A stretch of 64,000 nucleotides of DNA from NCBI GenBank assembly GCA_944739405.2, contig OX123187.2, positions 36,622,394 to 36,686,393 of the forward strand, given 5' to 3'. The notes under the pieces were generated by a model that was not told the origin of the DNA, searched no databases, and saw nothing but the letters and a program-made list of their open reading frames with translations. Made by a program: the position numbers and the translations under genes. Of this stretch, positions 32,952 to 44,657 are shown in pieces (within the stretch, counting starts at the first letter, position 1; each line of letters starts with the position of its first letter). Source of the DNA: Euclidia mi (taxonomy: Eukaryota > Arthropoda > Insecta > Lepidoptera > Erebidae).

Positions 32952-33093
32952 ATGAATAGCGATAAGAAAGAAAATCTTATTGAAATTGTGCGTAGATATG
33001 ACTGTATCTACAACCCAAAAAATAAAGATTACAAAAATATATCATATAAATGTTTATTATGGGAGAAAATAAGAGCTGAACTGGAAATACAAG
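32952..33093 (+). CDS. MADF-domain exon of a PIF/Harbinger element (partial)
   Basis: ATG at 32952. The reading is MNSDKKENLIEIVRRYDCIY, then NPKNKDYKN, CLLWEKIRAELEIQ. The pattern (E)xLIxxVxxYxxIYxxxxxxYxN followed by WxxI is the N-terminal half of a MADF (Myb/SANT-like) DNA-binding domain. In PIF/Harbinger transposons a MADF/Myb-like protein is the second gene and helps the transposase bind DNA. A consensus splice donor AAG|GTATGT follows at 33093/33094, so this is probably exon 1. No second exon fits in the 280 bp left before the terminal repeat. It is therefore truncated, unless it splices to sequence outside the element. Confidence 0.7.
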
Positions 33094-33414
33094 GTATGTA
33101 CTTATTTAGTTATTAAAATATGTAACAAACTTTTTTCTGATAGCAATTGCATCATTAGGTGACCTTGTGTTTGTGCGTCTTAGACGTGTTAATGCACTTT
33201 CTTCCAAGTTTGTTTGCCTTGTTTCAGTTTCATGGCCTGCGTTGCGTACTCAGCTCGATTGCGTAAGCGTAAGCGTAGACTTATGCGTAACCCGGTGTGA
33301 CATCGGGTTACGCCGTAACTATGTGCGCGGTTACGTCGTAGTCGCGCATACGCATCCGGTGTGCTTGAGCCTTAAATGTATGGCAGTAAGGAATATTATT
33401 TCATAAAAGTATCT

Positions 33415-34818
33415 GTAGGGTAAATACGCCATACGTCGGCCCCTCCCCAAACTTCGGCCGTCTGCACATTTTCGGCTTGCGTTCATTTAAAACGTATTGA
33501 AGTTACAAATTTGCCACTCGAATTACAATCTTAGTTCATAATCTATATGTACAACCGTTACTTTCCGATTACGTTACACACTCTTCGCACACTGAGCGTC
33601 AGTAGCGATTGCGCCGTCGAAGCGTTAATTTCATATTTAAAGTACCTTACTTGCTGTGAATACCCACACTTCGGGGATTGATATTAGAACGGTCAGACAT
33701 TCCTTTTTTATTGTTTTAAGCATTATTATTAGTAATTAGTGATTTTTACTATATTTTGAGATAGATATTTCAATGTTTAACGTATTGTTTTAAGGGAAAA
33801 TAGGAGGCCACCAATAGAATACCAATTTTGAATTAAAACCGGATTCTCGGCCGTGGCCGACTAAAAGTAAATGCAGTCTGTTTTATAATTTCCAATTGTA
33901 CTAATTCCATTGCCTTAATAAAAGAATTTGCAACGCATATAGGCAAATAAATCTATTTTACGTTTAATCGCCAAATACCGGCCGGGGTGATATTAGTTGA
34001 ATCTCGAGAAATAATGTACACAAAATAGAGGCTGGCTTTAGAAACATTAAAGATCGTAATGTCGACCAGCCTCGAATTCGAGCCCAACTATACAGGCCGA
34101 TTACTTTTCTTATTTTCTCAAAATTAAATATTTATTATACGTTTATTTATTTATAATATAAAGAGTTAAGTTTAAATGTAGGAGTTGATATTATTGAAAA
34201 CATTTATATTAGCTTATTATGGTATGGAAATATAAGATATAAATTGCTCTTTGGAACTTGCTACCTTAACCCATGTTAATTACGTAGCTTAAAAATATAA
34301 ATATATTCAATAATGATACTCTGGGCCAAACATGGTATGAATTATTTTTGAAAAGATATCCAGAACTAATTATAATTATTTTGATGTTTACTTTGTTATA
34401 AATTGTAATACTTACCTAACGTTATTTAAGTGCAAATAAAAAAATACTTTACCTACTATTAAACAAATACGATTAATAACGTATACTTAGTGAGACTCCT
34501 GCCAAAATAAATCATATTAATAATATTTATCCGTCTTAATTTAAAACACCTATACCCGGCCGATATTTGGGAAAAACGCGACCGACCATGGCCCGTGAAT
34601 GGCCGACTTTAGGGATTTTTCGTTCTCGACGCATATAAACCTTAGTACCTTTTCCTTGTAGTAGAAATGTCAACCTTATGCCCATAAACATGAAATAGAT
34701 TTATCAAACTATCCAAAACCGCATCGGAAGCTATCCTTTCGTTGCAAATTGATGGTGCCAGACCGATTCCAAAACAGAAAAACCGTAAGGATGCTGACAT
34801 TTAGCGTATTTACCCTAC
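33415..34818. mobile_element. 1.4-kb non-autonomous DNA transposon, 15-bp TIRs
   Basis: GTAGGGTAAATACGC at 33415-33429 is repeated perfectly inverted at 34804-34818. Compared with the neighbouring repeat unit at about 34966-34980, everything between is extra sequence, which supports a single insertion. The interior has no ORF of note but has GC-rich GGCCG motifs near both ends (CGTCGGCCCC, CTTCGGCCG; CCGGCCG, ATGGCCGAC). A target duplication is not clear; a TA duplication with TIRs beginning GGGTAAATACGC is possible. Superfamily not assigned. Confidence 0.75.
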
Positions 34819-35064
34819 TACGTTACGGTCGGGAGTCGGTAATACGCGAAACGTGTTCGCGTACGTTCAAGTAAAAAATACTTTGAAAGTGTTGCAAATA
34901 TTTTAGTGTTTTGCGCGACAAAGTTCCATAAATGTATGGCGGTAAGGAATAATATCCCATGAAAGTAAAAGTACTCCGTTACGATCGTGGATCGGCAAAA
35001 CGCGAGACGCGATCGCGTACGTTTAATTCAAGTAAGAAACACTTTGAAAGTGTTGCAAGTATTT

Positions 35065-35660
35065 AAAAAAAAATCGTTACAATCAGCTTCAAAATTACGA
35101 ATCCTACAAAATAAATGATTTTATAATAGTTAAATTTAGTTTTTTATCTAATTCTGTTTATCCACTTTAATGGAGGAATAAAAAACGACCTAAGTAATTT
35201 ATCAATTTAAAAATATTAATTTGCCAACATCTGGATTTGAGTTAATTATCTAAATAACTAACTTGCACGTTTGCATAACTTGCTTGTAAAGCCGAATTAA
35301 TAAACCAATTGTAATGACTAGCTTTTGCGCGCGACTTTGTTCCCGTGAAAGTTGAAGAGAAAAAATTCCAACGTTTTTGCAAGATTTTTTGTTAGTTGAC
35401 GAGGTATCATGGTTTCATAAATAAAAAAATAAAATGAACTGTTGTTTCATTTCTACATTTTAATAGTTACCTACCTATTCCCCTTTTGCAATCTCGACGT
35501 TCGCTTCGCCAGGGGTTCGCCATTTAGGTTACATTAATTTCGCCTGAATACCAATTTAATTAAGAATATAATAATACAAATAAAGAATAACAATTTTCAC
35601 GAAGCAGAACTCAAAGGAAAGCACCACCTAGTATAGTAATGTACCTATTATATTATCTGT
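35065..35660. other. no recognisable gene
   Basis: AT-rich sequence leading into the satellite. Nothing recognised. Confidence 0.4.
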
Positions 35661-38600
35661 AGCATGCACCACAGACCCTGGGACCACCGACCATCAGACC
35701 AAGGCAACCTCACAAGGTCATAGGTTTTGTCAAGTCTTGTCAAACGACCCCAAACACGACTAGTTTAAGTATCATGTGTAGTTTAGGAGTTCCTGTGACC
35801 ACCTTCCGGCTTCATCATCAGACCAAGGTAACCTCACAAGGTCATAGGTTTTGTCAAGTCTTGTCAAACGAGCCCAAACACGACTAGTTTATCATGTGTA
35901 GTTTAGGAGTTCCTGTGACCACCTTCCGGCTTCATCATTAGACCAAGGCAACCACACAAGGTCATAGGTTTTGTCAAGTCTTGTCAAACGAGCCCAAACA
36001 CTAGGTACTAGTTTATCATGTGTAGTTTAGGAGTTCCTGTGACCACCTTCCAGCTTCATCATCAGACCAAGGCAACCTCACAAGGTCATAGGTTTTGTCA
36101 AGTCTTGTCAAACGAGCCCAAACACGACTAGTTTATCATGTGTAGTTTAGGAGTTCCTGTGACCACCTTCCGGCTTCATCATTAGACCAAGGCAACCACA
36201 CAAGGTCATAGGTTTTGTCAAGTCTTGTCAAACGAGCCCAAACACTAGGTACTAGTTTATCATGTGTAGTTTAGGAGTTCCTGTGACCACCTTCCGGCTT
36301 CATCATCAGACCAAGGCAACCAAACAAGCTCATAGGTTTTGTCAAGTCTTGTCAAACGAGCCCAAACACGACTAGTTTACCATGTGTGGTTTAGGAGTTC
36401 CTGTGACCACCTTCCGGCTTCATCATCAGACCAAGGCAACCTCACAAGGTCATAGGTTTTGTCAAATCTATTCAAACGAGCCCAAACACTACTAGTTTAT
36501 CATGTGTAGTTTAGGAGTTCCTGTGACCACCTTCCGGCTTCATCATCAGACCAAGGCAACCTCACAAGGTCATAGGTTTTGTCAAGTCTTGTCAAACGAG
36601 CCCAAACACGACTAGTTTATCATGTGTAGGTTAGGAGTTCCTGTGACCACCTTCCGGCTTCATCATCAGACCAAGGCAACCTCACAAGGTCATAGGTTTT
36701 GTCAAATCTATTCAAACGAGCCCAAACACTACTAGTTTATCATGTGTAGTTTAGGAGTTCCTGTGACCACCTTCCGGCTTCATCATCAGACCAAGGCAAC
36801 CACACAAGGTCATAGGTTTTGTCAAGTCTTGTCAAACGAGCCCAAACACGACTAGTTTATCATGTGTAGTTTAGGAGTTCCTGTGACCACCTTCCGGCTT
36901 CATCATCAGACCAAGGCAACCTCACAAGGTCATAGGTTTTCCCAAATCTATTCAAAGAGCCCAAACACTACTAGTTTATCATGTGTAGTTTAGGAGTTCC
37001 TGTGACCACCTTCCGGCTTCATCATCAGACCAAGGCAACCACACAAGGTCATAGGTTTTGTCAAGTCTTGTCAAACGAGCCCAAACACGACTAGTTTATC
37101 ATGTGTAGTTTAGGAGTTCCTGTGACCACCTTCCGGCTTCATCATCAGACCAAGGCAACCTCACAAGGTCATAGGTTTTGTCAAGTCTTGTCAAACGAGC
37201 CCAAACACTAGGTACTAGTTTATCATGTGTAGTTTAGGAGTTCCTGTGACCACCTTCCGGCTTCATCATCAGACCAAGGCAACCACACAAGGTCATAGGT
37301 TTTGTCAAGTCTTGTCAAACGAGCCCAAACACGACTAGTTTATCATGTGTAGTTTAGGAGTTCCTGTGACCACCTTCCGGCTTCATCATCAGACCAAGGC
37401 AACCTCACAAGGTCATAGGTTTTGTCAAATCTATTCAAACGAGCCCAAACACTACTAGTTTATCATGTGTAGTTTAGGAGTTCCTGTGACCACCTTCCGG
37501 CTTCATCATCAGACCAAGGCAACCTCACAAGGTCATAGGTTTTGTCAAGTCTTGTCAAACGAGCCCAAACACGACTAGTTTATCATGAGTTAGGAGTTCC
37601 TGTGACCACCTTCCGGCTTCATCATCAGACCAAGGCAACCTCACAAGGTCATAGGTTTTGTCAAATCTATTCAAACGAGCCCAAACACTACTAGTTTATC
37701 ATGTGTAGTTTAGGAGTTCCTGTGACCACCTTCCGGCTTCATCATCAGACCAAGGCAACCACACAAGGTCATAGGTTTTGTCAAGTCTTGTCAAACGAGC
37801 CCAAACACGACTAGTTTATCATGTGTAGTTTAGGAGTTCCTGTGACCACCTTCCGGCTTCATCATCAGACCAAGGCAACCACACAAGGTCATAGGTTTTG
37901 TCAAGTCTTGTCAAACGAGCCCAAACACGACTAGTTTATCATGTGTAGTTTAGGAGTTCCTGTGACCACCTTCCGGCTTCATCATCAGACCAAGGCAACC
38001 TCACAAGGTCATAGGTTTTGTCAAGTCTTGTCAAACGAGCCCAAACACTAGGTACTAGTTTATCATGTGTAGTTTAGGAGTTCCTGTGACCACCTTCCGG
38101 CTTCATCATCAGACCAAGGCAACCACACAAGGTCATAGGTTTTGTCAAGTCTTGTCAAACGAGCCCAAACACGACTAGTTTATCATGTGTAGTTTAGGAG
38201 TTCCTGTGACCACCTTCCGGCTTCATCATCAGACCAAGGCAACCTCACAAGGTCATAGGTTTTGTCAAGTCTTGTCAAACGAGCCCAAACACTAGGTACT
38301 AGTTTATCATGTGTAGTTTAGGAGTTCCTGTGACCACCTTCCGGCTTCATCATCAGACCAAGGCAACCACACAAGGTCATAGGTTTTGTCAAGTCTTGTC
38401 AAACGAGCCCAAACACGACTAGTTTATCATGTGTAGTTTAGGAGTTCCTGTGACCACCTTCCGGCTTCATCATCAGACCAAGGCAACCTCACAAGGTCAT
38501 AGGTTTTGTCAAATCTATTCAAACGAGCCCAAACACTACTAGTTTATCATGTGTAGTTTAGGAGTTCCTGTGACCACCTTCCGGCTTCATCATCAGACCA

Positions 38601-39720
38601 AGGCAACCACACAAGGTCATAGGTTTTGTCAAGTCTTGTCAAACGAGCCCAAACACGACTAGTTTATCATGTGTAGTTTAGGAGTTCCTGTGACCACCTT
38701 CCGGCTTCATCATCAGACCAAGGCAACCTCACAAGGTCATAGGTTTTGTCAAGTCTTGTCAAACGAGCCCAAACACGACTAGTTTATCATGTGTAGGTTA
38801 GGAGTTCCTGTGACCACCTTCCGGCTTCGTCATTAGACCAAGGCAACCACACAAGGTCATAGGTTTTGTCAAGTCTTATCAAACGAGCCCAAACACGACT
38901 AGTTTATCATGTGTAGTTTAGGAGTTCCTGTGACCACCTTCCGGCTTCATCATCAGACCAAGGCAACCACACAAGGTCATAGGTTTTGTCAAGTCTTGTC
39001 AAACGAGCCCAAACACGACTAGTTTATCATGTGTAGTTTAGGAGTTCCTGTGACCACCTTCCGGCTTCATCATCAGACCAAGGCAACCTCACAAGGTCAT
39101 AGGTTTTCCCAAATCTATTCAAAGAGCCCAAACACTACTAGTTTATCATGTGTAGTTTAGGAGTTCCTGTGACCACCTTCCGGCTTCATCATCAGACCAA
39201 GGCAACCACACAAGGTCATAGGTTTTGTCAAGTCTTGTCAAACGAGCCCAAACACGACTAGTTTATCATGTGTAGTTTAGGAGTTCCTGTGACCACCTTC
39301 CGGCTTCATCATCAGACCAAGGCAACCTCACAAGGTCATAGGTTTTGTCAAGTCTTGTCAAACGACCCCAAACACGACTAGTTTATCATGTGTGGTTTAG
39401 GAGTTCCTGTGACCACCTTCCGGCTTCATCATCAGACCAAGGCAACCTCACAAGGTCATAGGTTTTGTCAAGTCTATTCAAACGAGCCCAAACACTACTA
39501 GTTTATCATGTGTAGTTTAGGAGTTCCTGTGACCATCTTCCGGCTTCATCATCAGACCAAGGCAACCTCACAAGGTCATAGGTTTTGTCAAGTCAATTCA
39601 AACGAGCCCAAACACGAGTAGTTTATCATAATATGTAGTTTAGAAGTTCCTGTAACCATCTTCCCGGCTTCATCATCAGACCAAGGTGCATTCACAAGGT
39701 CATTCATCACTGCACCATTT
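35661..39720 (+). repeat. 120-bp satellite array, about 33 units
   Basis: The unit starts GACCAAGGCAACCTCACAAGG, continues with TCATAGGTTTTGTCAAGTC, CAAACGAGCCCAAACAC, CTAGTTTATCATGTGTAGTT and GTTCCTGTGACCACCTTCC, and closes CGGCTTCATCATCA. Unit starts fall at 35697, 35821, 35941, 36065 and so on to 39555. Most are 120 bp; some are 124 bp (CTAGGTACTAG in place of CGACTAG), two are 119 bp and one is 116 bp. Both edges decay into partial units (35661-35696 and 39679-39720). A unit is about 46% GC, well above the flanks. Three junction types recur (CGACTAG; CTACTAG with AAATCTATTC; CTAGGTACTAG), and CCTCAC alternates with CCACAC. No frame stays open across units. Confidence 0.97.
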
Positions 39721-41049
39721 CAATGTTACCGTAACATAGCCACCAAACTTACGTAAGTATGTCAAATATCAGCTTTATGGAACAGTGTACAAAGTGCATT
39801 CCAAATTTTGAACGGAAAAACAAGAAGTCATAAAAATATCGCTAGATGTTTTAACGCCCCCGCGCCGGTACATACGTAAAACAGGTACCTACTAGATCGG
39901 TTGATCGTGTTATAACCTTGAAATGAGGCACACTCGGGTGACAAGGTGAAATATCATAATATTTCTACATTTTAGACAGAATGCTTTTTTATTATAGCGC
40001 CATCACATCTTCTTTTTAATTTAAAATAACATTGCTTACAAAATGAGACGTAAGATGTCGCTACCATCGACTCCCATTTTTTCGTCGCTAGCGCCATCTG
40101 TTGTATTATTTACGGTATTAACAAGTACTTATAAAAATAAAGGTCTAATATTAAGGATCTAACGTGGCCAATTTTTATGGACGACTTGCGGCATCTGTAC
40201 TGTAAAGTATTATATTTATCTATGGTATCATTTGTAGCAAACAAGCTTACCTGTAAAACAGGATGAGAAATTCGTACCTGCGAAGCTTAGCTGCCTACAA
40301 CCATGTTGTTACGTAAGCCTTCCTTTAAATTGGCGCTAGTAAAGTAAGATTACAACGAAAATGTCTATTCGCCAACGACTTCTGTTAATTAGATATGCCC
40401 AAATTGTAAAAGATAAGGCTCCGGCAATTCTCAGATGGGTACTAATTTATTCTAAGTACGTAAATTTTAGCTATCATTCGTCTAATAAATGTCATACGCG
40501 GTACAAAAATTAACTAGCGTTGTATACTGTTAGGTATATTACGTAATATGTGTTTACGCCAAAGAGATTCCGTTGGGTGTACCTCCGCATTCAAGTTAAG
40601 GTATTTCTTATCTAACCAGTGAATTTCTATGAAAAGGGAAGGGCCTGAAGGGATACGCGGTGTGTACGTACAGTTCCAGTTGTACAGTTCCTGCATCTAT
40701 TCTTCGCATAACTCAATGGACAGTGACAATTTTTGGAAATCAAATGGCCTTAGGCGTAATGCAGTGACGTAATTTTACTCTAGAGAGAAGGCTTTTGGAA
40801 CGACACAATTAGAATATCGAAAACAATGAAAGAAAATGGTTATGGAAAACCTATACAACTATCGACCTTGGACCGCAATATTACGAGTAAAGGACTTTGG
40901 TCGTTTAGCTAATACGGATCATTAGATGTTATGAGATTTCTTGTTTAATATAATCTTTTCGCGGTGTGGGGTGAATGTAGTTTGCCTTACTGAATACTAG
41001 TATTATTATGTCACAGACATAACTCGGAACGTAATTTGAGGTGATGTGC
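39721..41049. other. no recognisable gene
   Basis: AT-rich, with one 60-codon chance frame. Nothing recognised. Confidence 0.4.
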
Positions 41050-41165
41050 CCGGTAACGGCAATAGGCTCTCCCCCTATTACGTCGGACCTAAAAATTCAT
41101 GCCAAAATCTGGGTGTAATATTTATATCTCTGCCTACCCCTTCGGGGATACAGACGTGAGACAAT
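41050..41165 (+). repeat. family B SINE, 5'-truncated
   Basis: CCCGGTAACGGCAATAGGCTC, CTATTACGTCGGA and CTGCCTACCCCTTCGGGGA match the second half of the family B SINE. It ends in ATAAATAAAATAAAAATAAA in place of a (TATG)n tail. Confidence 0.7.
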
Positions 41166-44100
41166 AAATAAAATAAAAATAAATTTGAGGTAAGGCATAG
41201 TCTTGATTTTTCAGACCGTGAAACCTTCGGTATCGTAGCTTATATTATGAATGTGGATGTGAGTTTATTTGTTCGTAGCGCCTAACAACTCAACTAATCA
41301 TTATACGATCTTGGTTGGATGTTATCAGGGGTACAGCAAAGGACAGCATAAATACCTCGATTCCGCAGCTTTGATGAGTTTTGCATGTTAGTGGGGTCTG
41401 AACATTGTATTACAACTACGCCTATTTTGGAATTACTAGTTGCCCAAAGTATATGTTCAACTTTCACTCATATTTAGTTGAAGATACATTTATTTAAGTT
41501 ACCAAAATAGCGGTTCTGTTAGCGGTATATATATTTAAATACTGTTAAAATCAGAAACAAAGGACAGTATTCAGGCCTTAAAACTTCGTAAATTAACCCT
41601 GAATGCCTTGATGGGTTTGAGAGACATTTTGTGAATGAACTTCGTAGGCCATTAACTGGGAAATGGCATTTTTTATGGATAATTTGGATGGTATGCAAAT
41701 TTTATTAGCTTTTGACGTCGAGTCATATGCAAAAGAAGATTATAAAGTTTATAACAATGATATCACCATATTTTGCTAAAGTGGGTAAGCCGATGTTACG
41801 CAACCGATACTAAAATGAATATTTTCATGGACCGAGCTTATTATAATAATTCTTTAGGGGACTACAAGAGCTAAACGCGAGTTTTATAATGCTTTAAGGT
41901 ATATAGTTCAATGTAGTTAACACAATCAGAAAAATATATGATATTCTTCAGGATATAATCTAGTTTAGTACTGTGTTGAAAACATAATACAACTAACTTT
42001 AATCGATAGAAAAAAATCACAAAGATACCTCTAAAAAAATATTTTAACGAGTAAAAACCATATTAAAATACATACAATCATTCTGATTTTTGACAAATTA
42101 TTCAACAAGCAATATACTAACGAAATACTGTTTTATTTTTTTAATCTAATCAATAAATTTTCTGTAATTAATTTATTTCATGTTTTTTTAAAGTTCTGAA
42201 CGTCCCGTCGTCGTCGCGCTTCTCTTTCTTATGCATACAATCCGACAGTGACAGCAACAGCTTAACTCAGTAGCTGCACTCGGCGCCTTAATTCGGCGTA
42301 GGAGCCCTTCAGTAGACACGATTATAAAGATACTTCTCGATACAAAGGAAATATCTACTAGTAATTTTTCAGAAATTAGTTTGCACAAATCCGGGATCTT
42401 AATTTAAGCAAAATTAAAGATTTTTATTTTATAGGTATAGGTCAGAGAGTTATGAACATCCGGCATGAACGTCGGCTATGGAAAAACCCAGGATGTGAGT
42501 CAAAAAAATCTTGCTTAAGTTTTCTGACAAACTCAATCAACTTTGTACAACTGAGTGATTGTAACCTCTCTATCCTCGTAGAATATTGACATCGGTAACT
42601 GTCGCAGAATTACCAAATGGATAACGTAGTGGGTTGATGGCTAAGAATATTACAGTCGAGACTAGTCTATAAATAAAATATTTATAATTGTGTAGCACGT
42701 CTTGGTATTTGAATAAAGCAATAAAAAAGCACAACAATAGATTCCATTATAACTTAAGACATTGACTAAAAGCCTTTTCTAAATTGAAGATTATCAAGTT
42801 ATAGGTTGGATAAATTGATTGAATTTGCTTAAAGTTTTCTAGGAATAAGGCTTCTATATCTTCCGCTGTCCCAATTTTAAGTATTTTTGGAACCATGTTT
42901 ATGTATTAAGGTGGATTGTCTTGATAAAGGTGAAACGAGTAGTCATTTTATTATTGATATGATATTTACTAATTATGTTCCTTTTCTCATTCATTGCAGG
43001 TACTTCCCGAAGAATTCATCAAATTGGTAAAGTATCTTTAAATAATCGACTATAACCTTAAAACCAATAAGAAACAAAAATGTGATCGGAATTCTAGGAT
43101 CTACACACGTCATTACACACGACGCAGTTCGTTAAAATAAAAGGCGATAATCCACTTTCCAAGATCTTACCAGACAAGCAGCATCGTGTCCAGACAAAAA
43201 AAAATTGGACGCCATGTGAATAATAAATATTTATGTTAAAAATACCATTGCATTGGCAAATGTATAAAAAACGTAAAATGGTTTGCAAATTACTTATTTT
43301 GTTTGACCGCCTTCAGCTAAGTTGTATTTGAATTGCATATGTTAGCAGTGCGGTCACGTCAGCCGTGCAATATGCAGGTACGAGGCACGATCACCACGTC
43401 AAAGGCTAATGCATTGGTACACCACACGCCCCTTAGATAAAGTATTTCTTTACTTAGATGGAAGATTAAAGTAAAGCGTGTATCAGTGTGTTTACGCACA
43501 AGGACACCGTTCTCACAGTGATGAGTCTTAGAGCTTTTTAGAATCATTCAGTGATTCGTTCCATGGTTCGTCTCATTGCGACGAATGATGGTGGTAGAAA
43601 TCAACTGACGAGAATATTATTGTAAGTAAAAATAAGTCGATGAAATCGAACTGTACTAAGTGGGGTATCATTGATTGGGTATCTGTAAATCGTCTTAAGT
43701 TTTTTTCAGATCGTAACAGTAACACTATTTGCTGCTGCTAAATGTCGCAGTAAAAGTCATTTTATAATCTAGTGGACTATTACCGAAATAACTAAATATA
43801 ATAAGTATATATTTCCTATTAGTCAGTAATAATGTATGCGATTGATCATGTGCTTATGGCACATGCTTAAAAAGTTTACTTACGTAAAATAAGAATATTT
43901 TATCTCATACTTGCAAATCGCTTAGTTGCATGAGGCAGTTGCAGATTAATGTAAAGATCGGCCGAAGTGATACCATATAATTTGCTATTGTCATCTCTGC
44001 TAATAAGCAAAGTAAATGCTTGTAACTGGCTCATTACGACAACGATTCCTTTGTAGTTCTGGCTATACGATACACGGCAAAATAAATAAGTCGATTGTAG

Positions 44101-44657
44101 CTCAGTGCACAGAAGAAAGGGTCGCTTAAAAGTAAATAACAAACATAATATATTTGTGTAGTTCCAAATTAATTAAGTTAGACAGGATGTCAACGAAACG
44201 ACCACAAAGGATCACTACATATTATAATTAAATCAGACCGACTGATTGTGTGTTCAGGATATTTGCAAAATTAACGGTCTACTATTCATTAAGTAGTAGC
44301 TAAATTAATTGAATATGTTTCAGAAATGAGTAATCTTCTGTGAAAAAGACAGGAGATCAAAAATTACGCTACATTGAAGACCAGACAAGTGTGAGAATAA
44401 GATATTTAATTTTATACAACAAGAGCAAGAGATAAGAGCAGGTCTTCACTAGTTAACAACGGACCCGCCTGATTAGTTGAGAATACGGTTTTTATAGGGC
44501 CTACTACGAATCATGCTAATAAGTATAGTGGCAATCTATCCATATCAATCAACTTATTTACAAAGATAAGCTTACCAATCTATTTTGTTAGGGAGATGTG
44601 AAGGATAGATACTTTTTGTCGTCTTGGAAACGAGGACGCGCTTTTATGTAATAGAGT
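41166..44657. other. no recognisable gene
   Basis: A long AT-rich stretch with only chance frames under 80 codons and no repeat family seen elsewhere in the window. Candidate for unique intergenic or intronic DNA. Confidence 0.45.

Larger units (their letters stand above)
32538..33372 (+). mobile_element. PIF/Harbinger-type element with MADF exon
   Basis: 835 bp. The ends are inverted repeats of 28 bp, starting AGGCTCAAACACACCGGATG on the left and its inverse on the right with one mismatch. The 3-bp TAA is duplicated at 32535-32537 and 33373-33375, as PIF/Harbinger transposases make (TWA). The homologous site at about 34931-34935 carries a single TAA and no insert, which proves both edges. 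Inside are GC-rich subterminal repeats rich in GCGTA and one coding exon (32952-33093). No transposase is present, so the element is non-autonomous. Confidence 0.9.
32391..35064. repeat. tandem/fold-back host repeat, interrupted by two insertions
   Basis: Base unit of about 161 bp: AATACTTTGAAAGTGTTGCAA ... GTGTTTTGCGCGACAAAGTTCC, TAAATGTATGGCGGTAAGGAAT ... GTACGTT.AAGTAA. Unit 2 spans 34877-35037 and a third begins at 35038. Unit 1 (32493 onward) is the same sequence split by inserts at 32538-33372 and about 33415-34818. To the left, 32391-32461 is an inverted copy of the central part (TATTCCTTAC, AAGGAACTTTGTCGCACAAAA), so the repeat also has a fold-back arm. Confidence 0.75.

Noticed and set aside
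32952..33093. Host Adf-1-like gene
   Set aside because: The MADF exon lies entirely between matching TIRs and a TAA duplication, so it belongs to the transposon.
35661..39720. CRISPR-like array
   Set aside because: The units are whole 120-bp tandem repeats without unique spacers, in a eukaryotic setting; this is satellite DNA.
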